A DNA stretch of 64,000 bases from Lolium rigidum (GCF_022539505.1 NC_061514.1:34935769-34999768); one strand, 5' to 3'; positions 1 to 11,361 are shown, counted from the first letter of the stretch. A program made the numbers and translations. The notes: generated from the sequence alone by a model not told the origin.

Positions 1-3000
1 TAACACATATGAATTAACGATGTGTGGGTCAATGAACCCAACATCATTGATGTTCCTTATTTGCATTTCCAGCTTCTTCATTACTGCATAATAGCGTAGA
101 CAACAAGATAGTTAGGACAATATATAGTGCAGGCAATGAACGAGATGGGGTAGAAATTAATAAATCACTTACGAACGTAGCAAGCGATGATAGATTTGTC
201 GAGGTCGCGCAGATTGAACAGCTGGAACAATTCACTCCGATGAATTGTTATATAGTAATGTTTGAAGTGATGCTCAACTCTAACTTCCGCATAAATATAG
301 TCTTTGGCGTTTTTAAGTTTTATGTAACTCTTGTACCAATTTAGCGAGACCTTTCATTTGTCGAGGTAGATCCTCTTCCTGCGCGAGGCTCGACGAGAGG
401 GCCATTCTTCACATATGTAAAAACTACGTCCTTCATTGGCGCCTCATCAAGGCCTAACGAGTGCACGAAGAGTGATACCTAAGTCGGCCGCTTGTTCTCC
501 GGCACTCGTTACGGTCAATCCATGTCTGCCGCAGCTGCTATGATATCGGGGGCATCCGGACCGGCGGCTTGCACTATGAGCGGGGCGATCGATTGTTTAC
601 TTTGTTCCCCGAGCTGGGCAACTTCTTTCCCCCTTTCTAATTTTTTCTCGGCCTCCTCCAAGGCTTTCTTCTCCGCCAAATCTTCGTTCCTCTTGAACGC
701 GAGTGCTTGCCTACGAAGTTCACGTGCATAGTCGTCAGGCAGATTCTTTGCGGCTTGGGACGGTGTGTTCAAAAATGACTTAGCCCACTTCTTTTGCTCA
801 TCGGAATATACTCGGCTTGGGCTCGCCCTCTATTTTCTTCTTGCAGCTCGCCTTCCATTTCTCTAAATCAGCAGCCACGCCCGCCTCGACTTCCTCGGCA
901 CTACTTTCCCAAGGCCTCGTGGGGAGAGGCTTCAGTGATACCTCCGGTACCTTTGTTTTCTTAGGTACGTAAGGGTCCGGGTTAATAATCCAGGACTGCT
1001 GCTTCGCTTCTTCGCCGGAGGTGGATTGGGGGCGGCGTGCGCTACCCGCCCGGGGCGGACTAGGGGCGGCGGCTGCTTACCCGCCGGAGGTGAATGGGGG
1101 GCGGCGTCGGCCCTCGTGAAGGAGGTGTAGGTGAAGCACCACCACCACCACCGCCACCGCCGCCACCACCACCACCGTAGGGGGGTGGACTTGTTGGCGC
1201 CTCGCCTGGAAACTTTATAAACTTCTTCTGCCATAGAATGAACTGGCGCTTGACATCTCCAAGTCTTGTCGCCCCTTCGGGTGTAGCAATGTCAATGTCC
1301 AGGTCCTCAAACCCTTGGACTATGTCCTCCACCGTGACACGAGCATAGCCATCTTGAATGGGGTTGTTGTGGTGGAGTGCTCCAGGTGGTAAAGCACTGC
1401 CGATGGCTACCTTCATGGACATGTTCCCGATAGGATAATACGAGATGACATGCTTTCATCTCCTTTATATCGTCCACGGGGTAGCGAGGAGGCTCCGGTG
1501 CAGTAATTTCGACCACCGGAGGCTCCGGTGCAGTAATTTCGATCGTCGGTGCACCAGCCGATGGGGCCTCCGTGGAAGCCACGCTGCTTCTCCGCTTCGG
1601 CCGCTTCCGAGATCCAATGGATGATCTTCATGCTGCGCCCGAGCTGCATCTCTTTCGGCTACTAGTACACTCACGGTTTTCTTCATGACATCCATTTCCG
1701 ATGCCAACCGCGCCACAACATCTTTTTCCCGATCCATCTTTCTCTTACGGCTTACGTAACCGTACGGGTCATCGTTACGGGGAACCCTATTTTCCACGGA
1801 ATGTGCCCCATGCCTCGTACACGTCCTCCGTGTTCAGGATTCCCGAGGGCTTTTGTCAGGGCGTCGTTCTCTCTGTTGAACTTGATCCTCCCCTCTTGAG
1901 CATCCCTCATTGCCTCAATAAGCTTTTGGGTGGGTGTAATTATTTTGCCATGGTAAACACACTCCCCTGTCTCCGGGTTCAGCGATCCCCCATGCCCGTA
2001 CCACCAGCTTTTGGCCCTTGGGTCCCATCCCTCCGTACACTGGACGGATTCCTCGCGCCCTCGGCTCGTTCTCCATCTTCTCCCACCTAGGCTGCCAAAA
2101 GCGATACCCTCCTGGCCCCATTTTATGATTGTACTCCTTCTTGGCCGCATTTTCCTTATTTTTTTCGATAGTTCAAGGAACTGCTCCGATTTCTTTTGCT
2201 TCACAAATTCTGGCCAATCATGTTGCAGTTTCTCATATTGTCCTTTGAAATCCGGAGTCTTGCCCTGGTTGACAAAGTCATGGGCTAGATTTTGCTTGTA
2301 TTTCCGGAATGCGTTGGCCATCCTAGAAAGAGCGAACTATTTGACTAGCTTGTGCCTCTTCTTGTTTTCCGCAATCTTGTTACCCTTCTCATCGTATTTG
2401 CGGTATTCCGGAGGTAGAACGAAATGTTCCATAAGCTTGTTGAAGCAATCTTTTTTTGTTCTCTTATCGACAAAAGTGAAACCAACACGTGCCTTCTTTG
2501 GCTCATTCCACTCCGGAGGGTGATCGAGACGTTGTCTCTAACAACGGCTCCGCATTGGCCGACAAACTTGGTGGCGTTCTTGCTTGGGCTCCGCGGCCTG
2601 CCGGTTGCTTCGTCGACAACATCGATGGTGCATGTTTCTCCTGCTTTCATCGTCTTGGTTGCGCCACGCTTTGACGACGACGTACTCGATTGTTTCGACG
2701 ATCCGGCCGAGGGCTAAAATAAGAAAGAGAGGCGCGCGCGTTAGTACACACATATTTATTCAAATCGGTGAGTTTGTATCACCGGAGGCTCAATGTATAT
2801 ATATATACCTCGGCGCCGGAGGTGGTTGCTACTTTCAACCGAAGATTATCGTCGTTTATCGACGTTCCTTCGGCACCATCTTGCTGACCATGCCCTTCAT
2901 CTTCACCCTCAAAGTTCGAGATAAGAATCGATATCATCTTCTTCTTGTCCGGTCGGCACATATAGAACATCGCCTTTTATGATGCCGAAGATTTGTTCTT

Positions 3001-3052
3001 CAGCGTCCGGATCATAGTTGTCCATAATCGGGTCAACTCTATCGTCCGCCAT
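1..3052 (-). pseudogene. TNPA / Transposase_24-like protein with C48-protease-like C-terminus, frameshifted and partial
   Basis: The reading starts at the ATG at 3052 (MADDRVDPIMDNYDPD) and shows several recognisable blocks in different frames. After a probable intron (about 2805-2717) comes a serine-rich stretch and a block with FVGQCGAVVRDNVSITL, then FVDKRTKKDCF and LPPEYRKYDEKG (2700-2340). Next is the plant Transposase_24 block with DFVNQGKTPDFKGQY, PGGYRFWQPRWEKM, SLNPETGECVYHGKI and ALGNPEHGGRVRGMG (2320-1780). A tandem EITAPEPP repeat (1488-1547), a glycine/proline run (1137-1176) and a charged coiled-coil-like stretch (770-600) follow. ELFQLFNLRDLDKSI (about 235-190) resembles the start of the Ulp1/C48 protease-like domain often fused to this ORF; a GT donor follows it. 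In En/Spm systems the TNPA-type product binds subterminal repeats. Multiple frameshifts indicate a pseudogene; the 3' end is outside the window. Confidence 0.8.
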
Positions 3053-3059
3053 ATGTCAG

Positions 3060-4143
3060 TCCTGAAAACATGTAGTCAAAACAAATTAATTGTGTATATG
3101 CCAGCATTATCATATCTCTTCTACATATAAAGAGAGAGGGCGACGAGGGAGGCGAGAGGGGGGACGCAGTGTTCGCGTGACGGTGGCGGTGGCGAAAGGG
3201 CAGTGGCGGCGATTAAAGACGTGGTGTCGGTGACGGTGGCGGTGGCGAAAGGGCAGTGGCGGCGACGAGGGGATCGTTGCCCCCTCCATATACGCGCGCG
3301 GTGGTTAAGTCAAATTTGAGTTTTTTTAAGTCAAATTGAGTTTTTTTTAAGTCAAATTTTAATACACGCGGGGTCGGCGGGCGATCGATGGCGCGCGGCG
3401 GCGGGGCGGACGCGGCGGGGCGTGCAAGGACACGAGACGATGTACAACGTCCGGGCGGCCGGGGCGCGCGACAACGACACGGCGAGGGCGACGGGGCGAC
3501 GACGACGACGGCGCGAGGGCGACGGCGATTTAGTCGCGATTTCTCTTAAGTTACAAATTTTTAGTTAGAATTTAAATTACAAAGTTTATAGTTACACTTT
3601 TAATTACAAAGTTTAGTTACAATTTAAATTACAATGTTTAGTTACACTTTAAATTACAAATTTCCGTTACAATTTTAGTTAAAAAAACTAAAAAAATCCC
3701 CTCTCCTCTCCCCTCTCTGTGACGCATATGCGGGCGGCCGGGCGCGCGTGCGCCGGCGCCGCCGCGGCCATCTATGGCCTGCAGGGAGGGCGCGGCGGCG
3801 AACGGTGGCCAGGGAGAGGGTGCGGCGGTGAGCGGCCAGGGAGGGCGCGGCGGCGCGGTGGCCAGGGAGGGCGAGGCGGCCGGCGAACGCGGTGGCCGGG
3901 AGAGGCAGGCGCGCGGTGGAGGGGCGGCGAGAAGGGAAGGGGGGCGAGACGAACGGCGCGCGGTGTGGCTCGATCTCCTCCGACGGCGGCGTGGCTCCTC
4001 CGGCGGTGGCGTCGAGGGCGACGTACGGCGGCGTCGAGGGCGACGGCGGCAGTCCTTCGGCGCGCGCGAGATGAGGACGGCGAATTCGAAGAACTGAAGA
4101 AGATGAAGTGGGCGGACAGCGCGCGAGTATTTATACTCGCAGG
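3060..4143. repeat. GC-rich and AT-rich low-complexity spacer between the two CACTA transposase genes
   Basis: No convincing gene is present. At 3175-3270 a roughly 35-bp GC-rich unit containing ggtggcgaaagggcagtgg occurs twice. At 3540-3680 short AT-rich units resembling ttacaaagtttagttac repeat. At 3720-4110 the sequence is extremely CpG-rich (gcgcgc, ggcggc), which opens long frames on both strands with alanine/arginine/proline-rich translations. I read these as composition artefacts. The position directly upstream of the TNPA-like gene makes a promoter or 5' untranslated role possible, but no clear TATA box was found. Confidence 0.5.
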
Positions 4144-4225
4144 CCTTTAGTCGCGGTTGGGGACACCAGCCGCGACTAAAGGTCACCCTTTAGTCGCGGC
4201 TGGTGTCCCCAACCGCGACTAAAGG
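4144..4225. repeat. Perfect 39-bp inverted repeat, internal copy of CACTA subterminal motif
   Basis: Bases 4144-4182 and 4187-4225 are exact reverse complements separated by a 4-bp spacer (tcac). Each arm is itself an imperfect palindrome bounded by cctttagtcgcgg and ccgcgactaaagg, the same unit seen at the terminus near 9.7-9.9 kb. A nested palindrome of this type can form a hairpin or cruciform and resembles a transposase binding array. Confidence 0.85.
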
Positions 4226-4262
4226 CTTTTTTCGCCCGTTTTTGCGGTTCCCGCGGAAACGA

Positions 4263-4301
4263 CCTTTAGTCGCGGTTGGGGAGACCAACCGCGACTAAAG
4301 G
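4263..4301. repeat. Third palindromic CACTA subterminal-type unit
   Basis: A 39-bp near-perfect palindrome again starts cctttagtcgcggttgg and ends ccaaccgcgactaaagg. It lies 37 bp beyond the larger inverted repeat and shows that the internal cluster contains at least three arms of the subterminal type. Confidence 0.85.
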
Positions 4302-4320
4302 TGCTTTTTCAGATTCATTT

Positions 4321-4850
4321 CAAAAATTAAACTAATACATTTCAAATTTTTTAAAATACAAATAATATATCAAAAAATCAGAAAATAAAACTAATTCAAT
4401 TTAAAATCTTAAAAATACAAATATTATATCAAAAAATTTAGAAAAATAAAACTAATTCATTTCAAAATCTTAAAAATACAAATAATATATCAAAAAATTC
4501 AGAAAAATAAAACTAATTCATTTCAAAATCTTAAAAATACAAATAATATATCAAAAAAGTCAGAAAAATAAAACTTATTAAATTCAAAATCTTAAAAGTA
4601 CATATAATATATCAAAAAAGTTAGAAAAATAAAACTAATTCATTTCAAAATCTTAAAAATACAAATAATATATCAAAAAATTCAGAAAAATGAAACTAAT
4701 TCAATTCAAAATGTTGAAAATACAAATAATACATCAATAAATTCAGAAAAATAAAACTAATTCAGTTCAAAATTTTAAAAATACAAATAATACATCAATA
4801 AATTCATAAAAATAAAACTAATTCAATTAAAAATCTTAAAAATAGAAATC
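4321..4850. repeat. AT-rich tandem repeat, about nine copies of a 60-61 bp unit
   Basis: The unit carries the phrases aaaataaaactaattca, aaaatcttaaaaatacaaa and taatatatcaaaaaa. It recurs at about 60-61 bp spacing (starts near 4321, 4381, 4441, 4502, 4563, 4624, 4685, 4745 and 4806) with increasing divergence toward the edges. It lies between the internal palindromes and the CT-rich minisatellite inside the CACTA element. Confidence 0.9.
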
Positions 4851-5170
4851 TTTCCGCCTCCCTCTTCCCACCAGTTTTTCCCACCAGTTCTTCCCGGCCG
4901 CCTCTATCTTCTCGTTGGCCCCCTCTTCCCGCCTCTGTCTTTCCGCCGACCCCTCTTCCTGCCTCGTCTTCCCGCCACTTTCTTCCCGCCTCTTTCTTCC
5001 CGCCTCTTTCTTCCCGCCACTTTCTTCCCGCCTCCTGTCTTGCCGCCTCTTTCTTCCCGCCACTTTCTTCCCGGCACTTTCTTCCCGCCTCTTTCTTCCC
5101 GCCTCTTTCTTCCCGCCTCTTTCTTCCCGCCACTTTCTTCCCGCCTCCTGTCTTCCCGCTCCCATTTTTC
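4851..5170. repeat. CT-rich minisatellite (cttcccgcctctt units)
   Basis: Short units of the form ttcttcccgcctc or ttcttcccgccac repeat across about 300 bp. Frames on both strands are open because of the repeat: the minus-strand translation is lysine/glycine/glutamate/arginine-rich and the plus-strand is proline/serine/leucine-rich. Neither is likely to be coding. It ends just before the start of the accessory ORF at 5248. Confidence 0.85.
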
Positions 5171-5247
5171 CCACCATTTGTCACTACATATATGTAGCCC
5201 GGCTTGGCCGACATTATCACATCTCTACAATCTCTCATCACTCTCTC

Positions 5248-5808
5248 ATGGCTTCCACCGCACCCACTCTAACCTACCGGCAGGTGGAGGAGCTTTGCGC
5301 CTCGAACTACCCTTGCCCACCGGGCTACCGCGTCCCCGCCGGGCTGGAGCCTAAGCGCCGGCGGCGTGCCCGGTCCCTCCCGTCCCTCGGGGTACTGCGC
5401 GCCGGGCGGCCATCACGAACCACTACTACCTCGACCTCACGCCGGAGCAGCGGATGAATCCCGCCGGCATCCCGATAACCAGCATACTTGGGACGCCTTC
5501 TTCATCAATCGGCATGAGAGGGCGCTCGCCGAGTATGAGGAGGACGGTCCGCCTCACGGAAACTTCCACGAGGCCGGCCGTCGGCTATGGTGGTACGGCC
5601 GGACTCGCGGAGCGTCATGGACTACATCACGGCCGGCGATATCCCCCACCTGCGCTACCCTCGGTTCGAGCCACGAGCGCCGCCCGACGACGGCGACGAT
5701 AGCGGCGACGACGACGGCGGCAACTTAGAAGGCGACGACTACCGGTACAACGACGGCGACTATGAAGACTACGAGTATGCATATTACACGCCTAGGCGAG
5801 GAGTATGA
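5248..5808 (+). pseudogene. CACTA-associated grass hypothetical protein, frameshifted
   Basis: The ATG at 5248 opens a protein beginning MASTAPTLTYRQVEELCAS. A region reading GWSLSAGG followed by a proline-rich VPxPPVP-like segment comes next, then blocks with LTPEQRMNP, NQHTWDAFFINRHERALAEYE, AGRRLWWYGRT and SVMDYITAGDIPHLRYP, and a very acidic, tyrosine-rich C-terminus. At least three frame changes separate these blocks. I recognise this as a recurring uncharacterised grass protein type that travels with CACTA and related elements; its function is unknown. It is transcribed opposite to the two transposase genes. A homologous block occurs at 36.2 kb in another context. Confidence 0.65.
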
Positions 5809-5985
5809 CTAAATCACTCCAAAATTAATGTATGCGGGAGTATGACTTAGTCACTCCAAATTTCATGTATCATCGGTGCTATCTCGAGTCAATTGAATCA
5901 TTCGAAAATGGACACCAAACACATCACGGGTAATATAATTCACATGATCCATTCAACAAAGTTTGGTACAATAAATTATTACACA
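5809..5985. other. Short spacer between accessory ORF and transposase 3' end
   Basis: A sequence of about 40 bp, containing gtatgactaaatcactccaaa and the related gtatgacttagtcactccaaa, is present twice in direct orientation (near 5804 and 5840). No coding signal was seen. It separates the 3' ends of two convergent genes. Confidence 0.5.
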
Positions 5986-8900
5986 TCATTTCTTTCCTTG
6001 TGTCCCTGCTTGCTTACGATTGTGCCGTATCCATGGAGCATCCTCATCATTTAACTTAATGCTTGGGTCGGTGTTCACTTTGAAGGGAGGAATTTCAACA
6101 AACATATTATAATCTTCTGACATGTCTGTCTTGTCCTCCACTCCCACGATGTTTCTTTTCCCTGAAAGAACAATGTGGCGCTTTGGATCATCGCATGATG
6201 TACCGATCGTTTTCTTATCTTTCCGTTTCCTCGGTTTGCTACTCATGTCCTTCACATAGAAAACCTGAGCGACATCTTTCGCTAGGACGAATGGTTCGTC
6301 AAGGTAACCAAGGTTGTTGAAATCCACCATTGTCATTCCGTATTGCTTGGTCCACCTTTACCCCACCTCCTGTTAGCTTGAACCATTTGCACGGAACAAA
6401 GGGACCCTAAAGGAGGGTCCATAGTCAAGTTCCCATATCTCCTCTATGTAACCATAATATGTGACCTTTTGCCCATTCTCGGTTGCTGCATCAAAGCGGA
6501 CACCACTGTTTTGGTTGGTGCTCTTTTTATCTTGGGCGATCGTGTAAAATGTATTCCCATTTATCTCGTACCCTTGGAAAGTCGTTATAGTCGAAGATGG
6601 TGTCTTGGCCAACATGTACGGCTGATCTACAACATGTTCGTCACTCATTAAATGTTTTCTCAACCAACCGCCGAAAGTCTCCATGTGGGCCTTCCTAATC
6701 CAGGATTCGGGCTTCCCGGGGTTGTCCGAGCGTAAAATATTTTTGTGTTTCTCAAAGTACGGAGCCACCAAGCTGGAATTGGTCGGAAGCCGTGTGGTGT
6801 GCTTCGGTCGAGAGAATGGCCGTCCATACATATCGTTGATTTCCTTCCGATCGTGCCTTTTCCACTTAGTCTCCCCTCGTGCCGCGATCGAGGAAGACCA
6901 ATCGGCTTAAGGTCGGGAACAAAGTCAACACAAAACTCAATTACCTCCTCATTTCCATAGCCCTTGGCGATGCTTCCTTCTGGCCTAGCACGGTTACGAA
7001 CATATTTCTTTAATATTCCCATGAACCTCTCGAAGGGGAACATATTGTGTAGAAATACGGGACCGAGAATGGAAATCTCATCGACTAGGTGAACCAGGAG
7101 GTGCGTCATAATATTGAAGAAGGATGGCGGGAACACCAACTCGAAACCGACAAGACATTGGATCACATCGTTACGTAACCGTGGTAGAACTTCTGGATTG
7201 ATTACCTTCGAGAGATTGCATTGAGGAATGCACATAGCTTCACAATGGCTACTCGAACATTTTCCGGCAGGAGCCCCTCAAAGCAATCGGAAGCAATTGC
7301 GTCATAATCACGTGGCGGTCGTGAGACTTCAGGTTTTGGAACTTTTTCTCCGCCATGTTTATTATTCCCTTTATATTGGACGAGAATCCTGACGGGACCT
7401 TCATACTTGCTCGGGCATTCAAAAAAGATGACCTTCTCTTCTTTGGTCGGAGCGTAGGCTGGCACGACCTTGAAACCGTTCCGGATGCCGGTCATCGGGG
7501 TCTTTCAAACTTTGTTGGTCCTGCCGTGCTTCCTTTGTATCATTTGACTTCCCATACACGCCCAAGAAGCTTAGGATGTTTACGCAAATATTCTTCGTAA
7601 CGTGCATCACGTCGATTGCGGAGCGGACTTCTAGGACTTTCCAATATTCTAGCTCCCGGAATATAGATTTCTTCTTCCACATGGCTACGTGCCCGTCAGC
7701 TCCCTTCGGAACTGATTGTCCGCCGGGACCCTTTCCAAAGATGACTTTCAAATCCTTGACCATATCAAATACCTTAGCACCGAGTGTGTTCCGCGAGGCT
7801 TCGGCCGGTGATCTGCCTTGCCGTTGTAATGCTTGCCTTTCTTTCTTACTGGATGACCTTTCGGAAGAAATCGACGATGCCCAAGGTACACGTTCTTCTT
7901 ACAATTTGGCAAATGTACACTTTCGAGTCTCATGTAAGCGAGTGCGTGCATGCATTGTATCCCTTATTTGACAGGTCCCGAAAGGTTACTAAGAGCAGGC
8001 CAATCGTTGATGGTTACGAAAAGCAACGCTCGTAGGTCAAATTCCTCTTCTTTGTGCTCATCCCACACACGGACACCAGGTCTGCCCCACAGCTGTAAAA
8101 GCTCATCAACTAATGGCCTTAGGTACACATCGATGTCGTTGCCGGGTTGCTTCGGACCTTGGATGAGCACTGGCATCATAATGAACTTCCGCTTCATGCA
8201 CAACCAAGGAGGAAGGTTGTAGATGCATAGAGTCACGGGCCAGGTGCTATGGCTGGAGCTCTGCTCGCCAAAAGGATTCATGCCATCCGTACTTAGACCA
8301 AATCTTATGTTCCTTGCGTCAGCTGCAAAATCTTTGAACTCTATGTCGATCTTTCTCCATTGCGTTCCATCTGCGGGGTGTCTCAACTCCCCGTCCGACT
8401 TACGGTCCTCTTTGTGCCATCGCAACAACTTGGCATGCTCTTTGTTCCTAAACAGACGTTTCAACCGTGGTATTATAGGAGCATACCACATCACCTTGGC
8501 GGGAACCCTCTTCTGGGTTTCGGCCCTCAACATCGTCACCAGGGTCATCGCCCCTGATCTTATAACGCAATGCAGTGCATACCGGGCATTCATTCAAATT
8601 TCGTATTCACCGCGGTAGAGGATGCAGTCGTTGATGCATGCATGTATCTTCAGAACCTCTAAACCTAGAGGGCAGACAACCTTCTTTGCTTCGTACGTAC
8701 TGGCGGGCAACTCGTTATTCTTTGGAAACATATTCTTCAACATTTTCAGCAAGTTTTCAAATGCCGAGTCAGCTACACCTGCTCGTGCCTTCCATTTCAG
8801 CAAATCCGAGTGTGCAGCCCAGCTTTTTCGGACCATCATCGCATCCGGGGTACGAGCGCCTTCCTGTGATCCTCTAACATGCGATCCAAATTCTCCCTCT

Positions 8901-9322
8901 CCTTTTCGGTTTCGCAGCGTCTTCGTGCATCGAGCAATGGTCCGACCAAGATCATCAACGGGATCCTCTTCTTCACCTTCCCCTTCACCTTCCCCTTCAC
9001 CTTCAGCATCCTCCATGAAAGTATCACCGAAATGAGAAAGATAGCTTTCATCGATGAAATCATCCCCTTCTTCATCTTCTTCCATTATAACCCCTCTTTC
9101 TCCATGCTTGGTCCAACAATTATAGCTTGGCATGAAACCGTGCCGAAGCAGGTGCATGTGAACATCTCTTGAGGAAGAGTAACCCTTCGATTCTTACACT
9201 TAACACATGGACGAGATAACAAAACCCCCACGCTTGTTCGCATTAGCCACTACGAGGAAATCTTTCAAACCCGTATCGAACTCGCCGGAGAGTCGGTTAC
9301 CGTACATCCATTGCCGATTCAT
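5986..9322 (-). pseudogene. TNP2-type CACTA transposase, frameshifted
   Basis: The start at 9322 gives MNRQWMYGNRLSGEF, the transposase-associated domain, with residual cysteines (MCKCKNRR) and then HMHLLRHGFMPSYNCWTKHGE after a frameshift near 9180. The acidic EDEEGDDFIDESY and GEGEGEGEEE run follows. The TNP2 catalytic region covers about 8900-7420 (LKWKARAGVADSAFENLLKM, RNIRFGLSTDGMNPFG, LPPWLCMKRKFIMMPVLIQG, AIDVMHVTKNICVN). A DUF4218-like block lies at about 7230-6860 (VHLVDEISILGPVF, MFPFERFMGILKKYVRNRA) and a DUF4216-like block at 6830-5986, ending NRKQAGTQGKK. The frames are broken at least five times. The protein family cuts and joins CACTA ends in the nucleus. Length and domain order fit a full-length family member, so this is a decayed complete gene rather than a fragment. 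Confidence 0.9.
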
Positions 9323-9683
9323 CTGCATTATTATAATATAAAATATATAATTAACCATCATGCATTTGTTAAACTAACTAGCTACAAACAATATAAATTA
9401 AACAATGAACTACACACACATGCATATTGTATCAATGACGACACATCAAAGGTTCAAGTTGCTAACCGCGATCGAGGAGGAAAAAATAAATGAGAAAGCT
9501 CAAGTGTGGCTCCAACACTTCATATCATGTTTGTTTCATGCTCTTGGGGCATTTCATCAAACACCTTATGTGCATAAGAGGAACCAAAAGCAAACCTAAC
9601 ACTCACTTGTGAAGTTTGTGAAGAGAATGGCTCCAAATGGCTAAGTGTTGGCTCCAAATGGCTGGATGGGTATATATAGGGGA
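9323..9683. other. 5' leader region of the CACTA transposase gene
   Basis: AT-rich sequence without a recognised ORF lies between the transposase start and the subterminal repeats. A direct near-duplicate of ggctccaaatggct occurs around 9627-9662. This would be the promoter/leader zone of the minus-strand transcript: tatatatagg at 9669-9678 reads cctatatata on the minus strand and is a plausible TATA box. Confidence 0.4.
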
Positions 9684-9925
9684 GGGGCTTTAGTCCCGGT
9701 TGGCTGGCCAACCGCGACTAAAGGCCTTCGGGCACCTTTAGTCGCGGTTGGCCTGGCCAACCGCGACTAAAGCTCCCCACGTGCACCGGCTGGCCACCGT
9801 GCGCCCTGGGCCCAGGCCTTTGGTCGCGGTTCGCCACACGAACCGCGACTAAAGACCCCATTAGTCGCGGTTCCTTTACCTTCGCGACTTATGGGGCTTC
9901 CCGGAAGCCTGTTTTTCTACCAGTG
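9684..9925 (-). repeat. CACTA terminal inverted repeat and subterminal palindromes
   Basis: Several ccgcgactaaag/ctttagtcgcgg units are arranged as head-to-head pairs (for example around 9687-9722 and 9734-9771, and 9820-9852), followed by the terminus at 9925. These arrays are the known binding sites for TNPA-type proteins in En/Spm elements. The same units occur internally at 4144-4301. Confidence 0.88.
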
Positions 9926-10260
9926 CCAAAGGTAAAGTAGGCTAACCATACTTAAATTTTTTTTCGAACCATGCAGGAGAACTACATGTATATATATTAA
10001 GAAGAGGGAAAGCCCACAAAGGGAAAACAGTACAGGTTACAAACACGACCCAACCATGAGGATTGTCACTGAGGATCTAGGTACATACAAACTAAGACAC
10101 TCCTAAAAACCAATCCCTTATAGAATGAAGCGACCTCTACTAGCTAACGACCATAATTTTGCTTCAGATTTTATTTGCTCGATGATTTTTTATGTTGGCT
10201 TGTGGGTATTTTCGAACACTCGGTTATTTCTCTCTTGCCAGATCAACTGGGAAGTAAGTA

Positions 10261-11250
10261 TTACCATATTGTGTTTAGTTTTTTCTTGCTTGTGCCCTGC
10301 AGATTTGTCAAAGCTTGTTGCCACCAAACTTTAAGGTTCTGGTTACTGAACGGGACGACCAGCGCTAGACCTGCCCAACTCATCACTGAATTCCAAATGA
10401 TATTGATCACCGCACAACCAATGAACAGATGTTGGGGATCTTCTTCGGCTGACTTGTAGAAAGCACATTTATCATTATGCGGGAGACCACGCTTTGCTAG
10501 CCAATTGGCCGTCCAGACTCTTTCTCTAATGAACAACGAGATTCCAATCTTGCAGCTCAAAGGAGCCCAAGTTCCCCAGATTTCTTTTGACATGTTGCAT
10601 TGCGGAGCGGTTTTGTAATGCGCCATGTAAACGGTTTGAAGTTAAAGAACCTCCAGCCTCCCAGGTCCATGTCCACTCATCCTCTGAATTTTGTCTTATA
10701 TGCACTTCATTGAGTTCTTCCAAATGGCTACAACCTGAACAAACCCTTGGATGTTGATCGGCTTCTTGATGTCATCAATCCAATTTCCATTGATGACTGC
10801 TTCAGCTACTGTTCTTCTTGCCTTTGTTAGAGGATTTATTGCCATATAGATGTCTTCTATTGATTTCCCATTTAGCCACCTATCGGTCCAGAAACAACAT
10901 CTCTGGCCATTAGCAACGACCACCTTTGTCGATGCGTTGAATAGATGCCAATCTTGCTCTTCCATGGGTGAAGCAATCGTACACCAAGGCTTTAGAACCC
11001 CAACCCGCAGATTCCAAGCCCATCGAACACGCATGGCAGTGTTCATGACATCTATGTTTAAAATCCCAAGTCCTCTGTTTGGTTTAGGATGGCATACAGT
11101 CTTCCAGTTAACAAGACAATGCCCTCCCTTAACAGTGTCAGTGCCCTTCCATAAGAACGCCCTTCGGATCTTATCATTTGCCTTTAGCACCCAAGGAGGT
11201 GGGTCTAGGGACATCAAATGGAAGATCACATGGCGCTTAGCACTGATTGT
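10261..11250 (-). pseudogene. LINE ORF2 remnant (post-RT region and zinc-binding zf-RVT domain)
   Basis: The minus-strand translation runs DKIRRAFLWKGTDTVKGGH, LVNWKTVCHPKPNRGLGILN, MRVRWAWNLRVG, CFWTDRWLNGKSIEDI and GNWIDDIKKP. After a stop it continues to EWTWTWEAGGSL. In another frame come the zinc-binding block WLAKRGLPHNDKCAFYKSA, EEDPQHLFIGCAVINIIWNSV and a final LKVWWQQ. This is the region after the reverse transcriptase palm in plant L1-type LINEs, where C...C...H...C residues form zf-RVT. The endonuclease and RT core are absent because of 5' truncation, and internal stops and shifts are present. Confidence 0.85.
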
Positions 11251-11260
11251 ACTAGGATAA

Positions 11261-11361
11261 GTAGGGTGTGCGTGTGTGCGTTCATAGGGGTGAGTGTGTG
11301 CGCGTATGTATGAGCGTCTTTGATAGTACTGTGTTTCGCAAAAAAAAACAAAAACAAAAAA
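11261..11361 (+). repeat. Au-SINE/LINE-like 3' tail fragment
   Basis: The sequence gtagggtgtgcgtgtgtgcg, then gttcataggggtgagtgtg, then atgagcgtc and a tactgtgtttcgc end followed by an A-rich run matches the 3' part of the complete Au SINE at 50876-51140. It has the opposite orientation to the adjoining LINE and lies inside the same target duplication. Confidence 0.75.

Larger units (their letters stand above)
1..9925 (-). mobile_element. Large CACTA (En/Spm) DNA transposon, left end outside window
   Basis: The right terminus is a CACTA-type inverted repeat: read on the minus strand from 9925 it begins CACTGGTAGAAAAAC. It is followed inward by a cluster of palindromic subterminal repeats built on CCGCGACTAAAG (9684-9880). 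Two minus-strand transposase genes lie inside, a TNP2-type gene (9322-5986) and a TNPA/Transposase_24-like gene (3052 to beyond position 1), with an accessory ORF on the plus strand (5248-5808). This order is typical of autonomous Poaceae CACTA elements, but every ORF here is frameshifted, so this copy is probably immobile by itself. The left terminus is not in the window, so the flanking 3-bp duplication cannot be confirmed; the bases just outside the right end are cca. The element sits inside repeat R, since the related sequence at 53250 continues with similar bases. Confidence 0.88.

Noticed and set aside
1137..1176. Possible CRISPR-like or satellite repeat
   Set aside because: A short (cca)n tract encoding glycine/proline in the TNPA-like ORF; no spacers.
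3638..4186. Long open frames on both strands in the CpG-rich block
   Set aside because: Alanine/arginine/proline-rich translations on both strands result from GC-rich, stop-poor composition; no domain is visible.
4804..5241. Lysine/glycine/arginine repeat ORF on the minus strand
   Set aside because: It is the translation of a CT-rich minisatellite; it lacks any non-repetitive core.
10125..10459. Plus-strand short membrane-like ORFs
   Set aside because: Antisense to the LINE ORF2 remnant.
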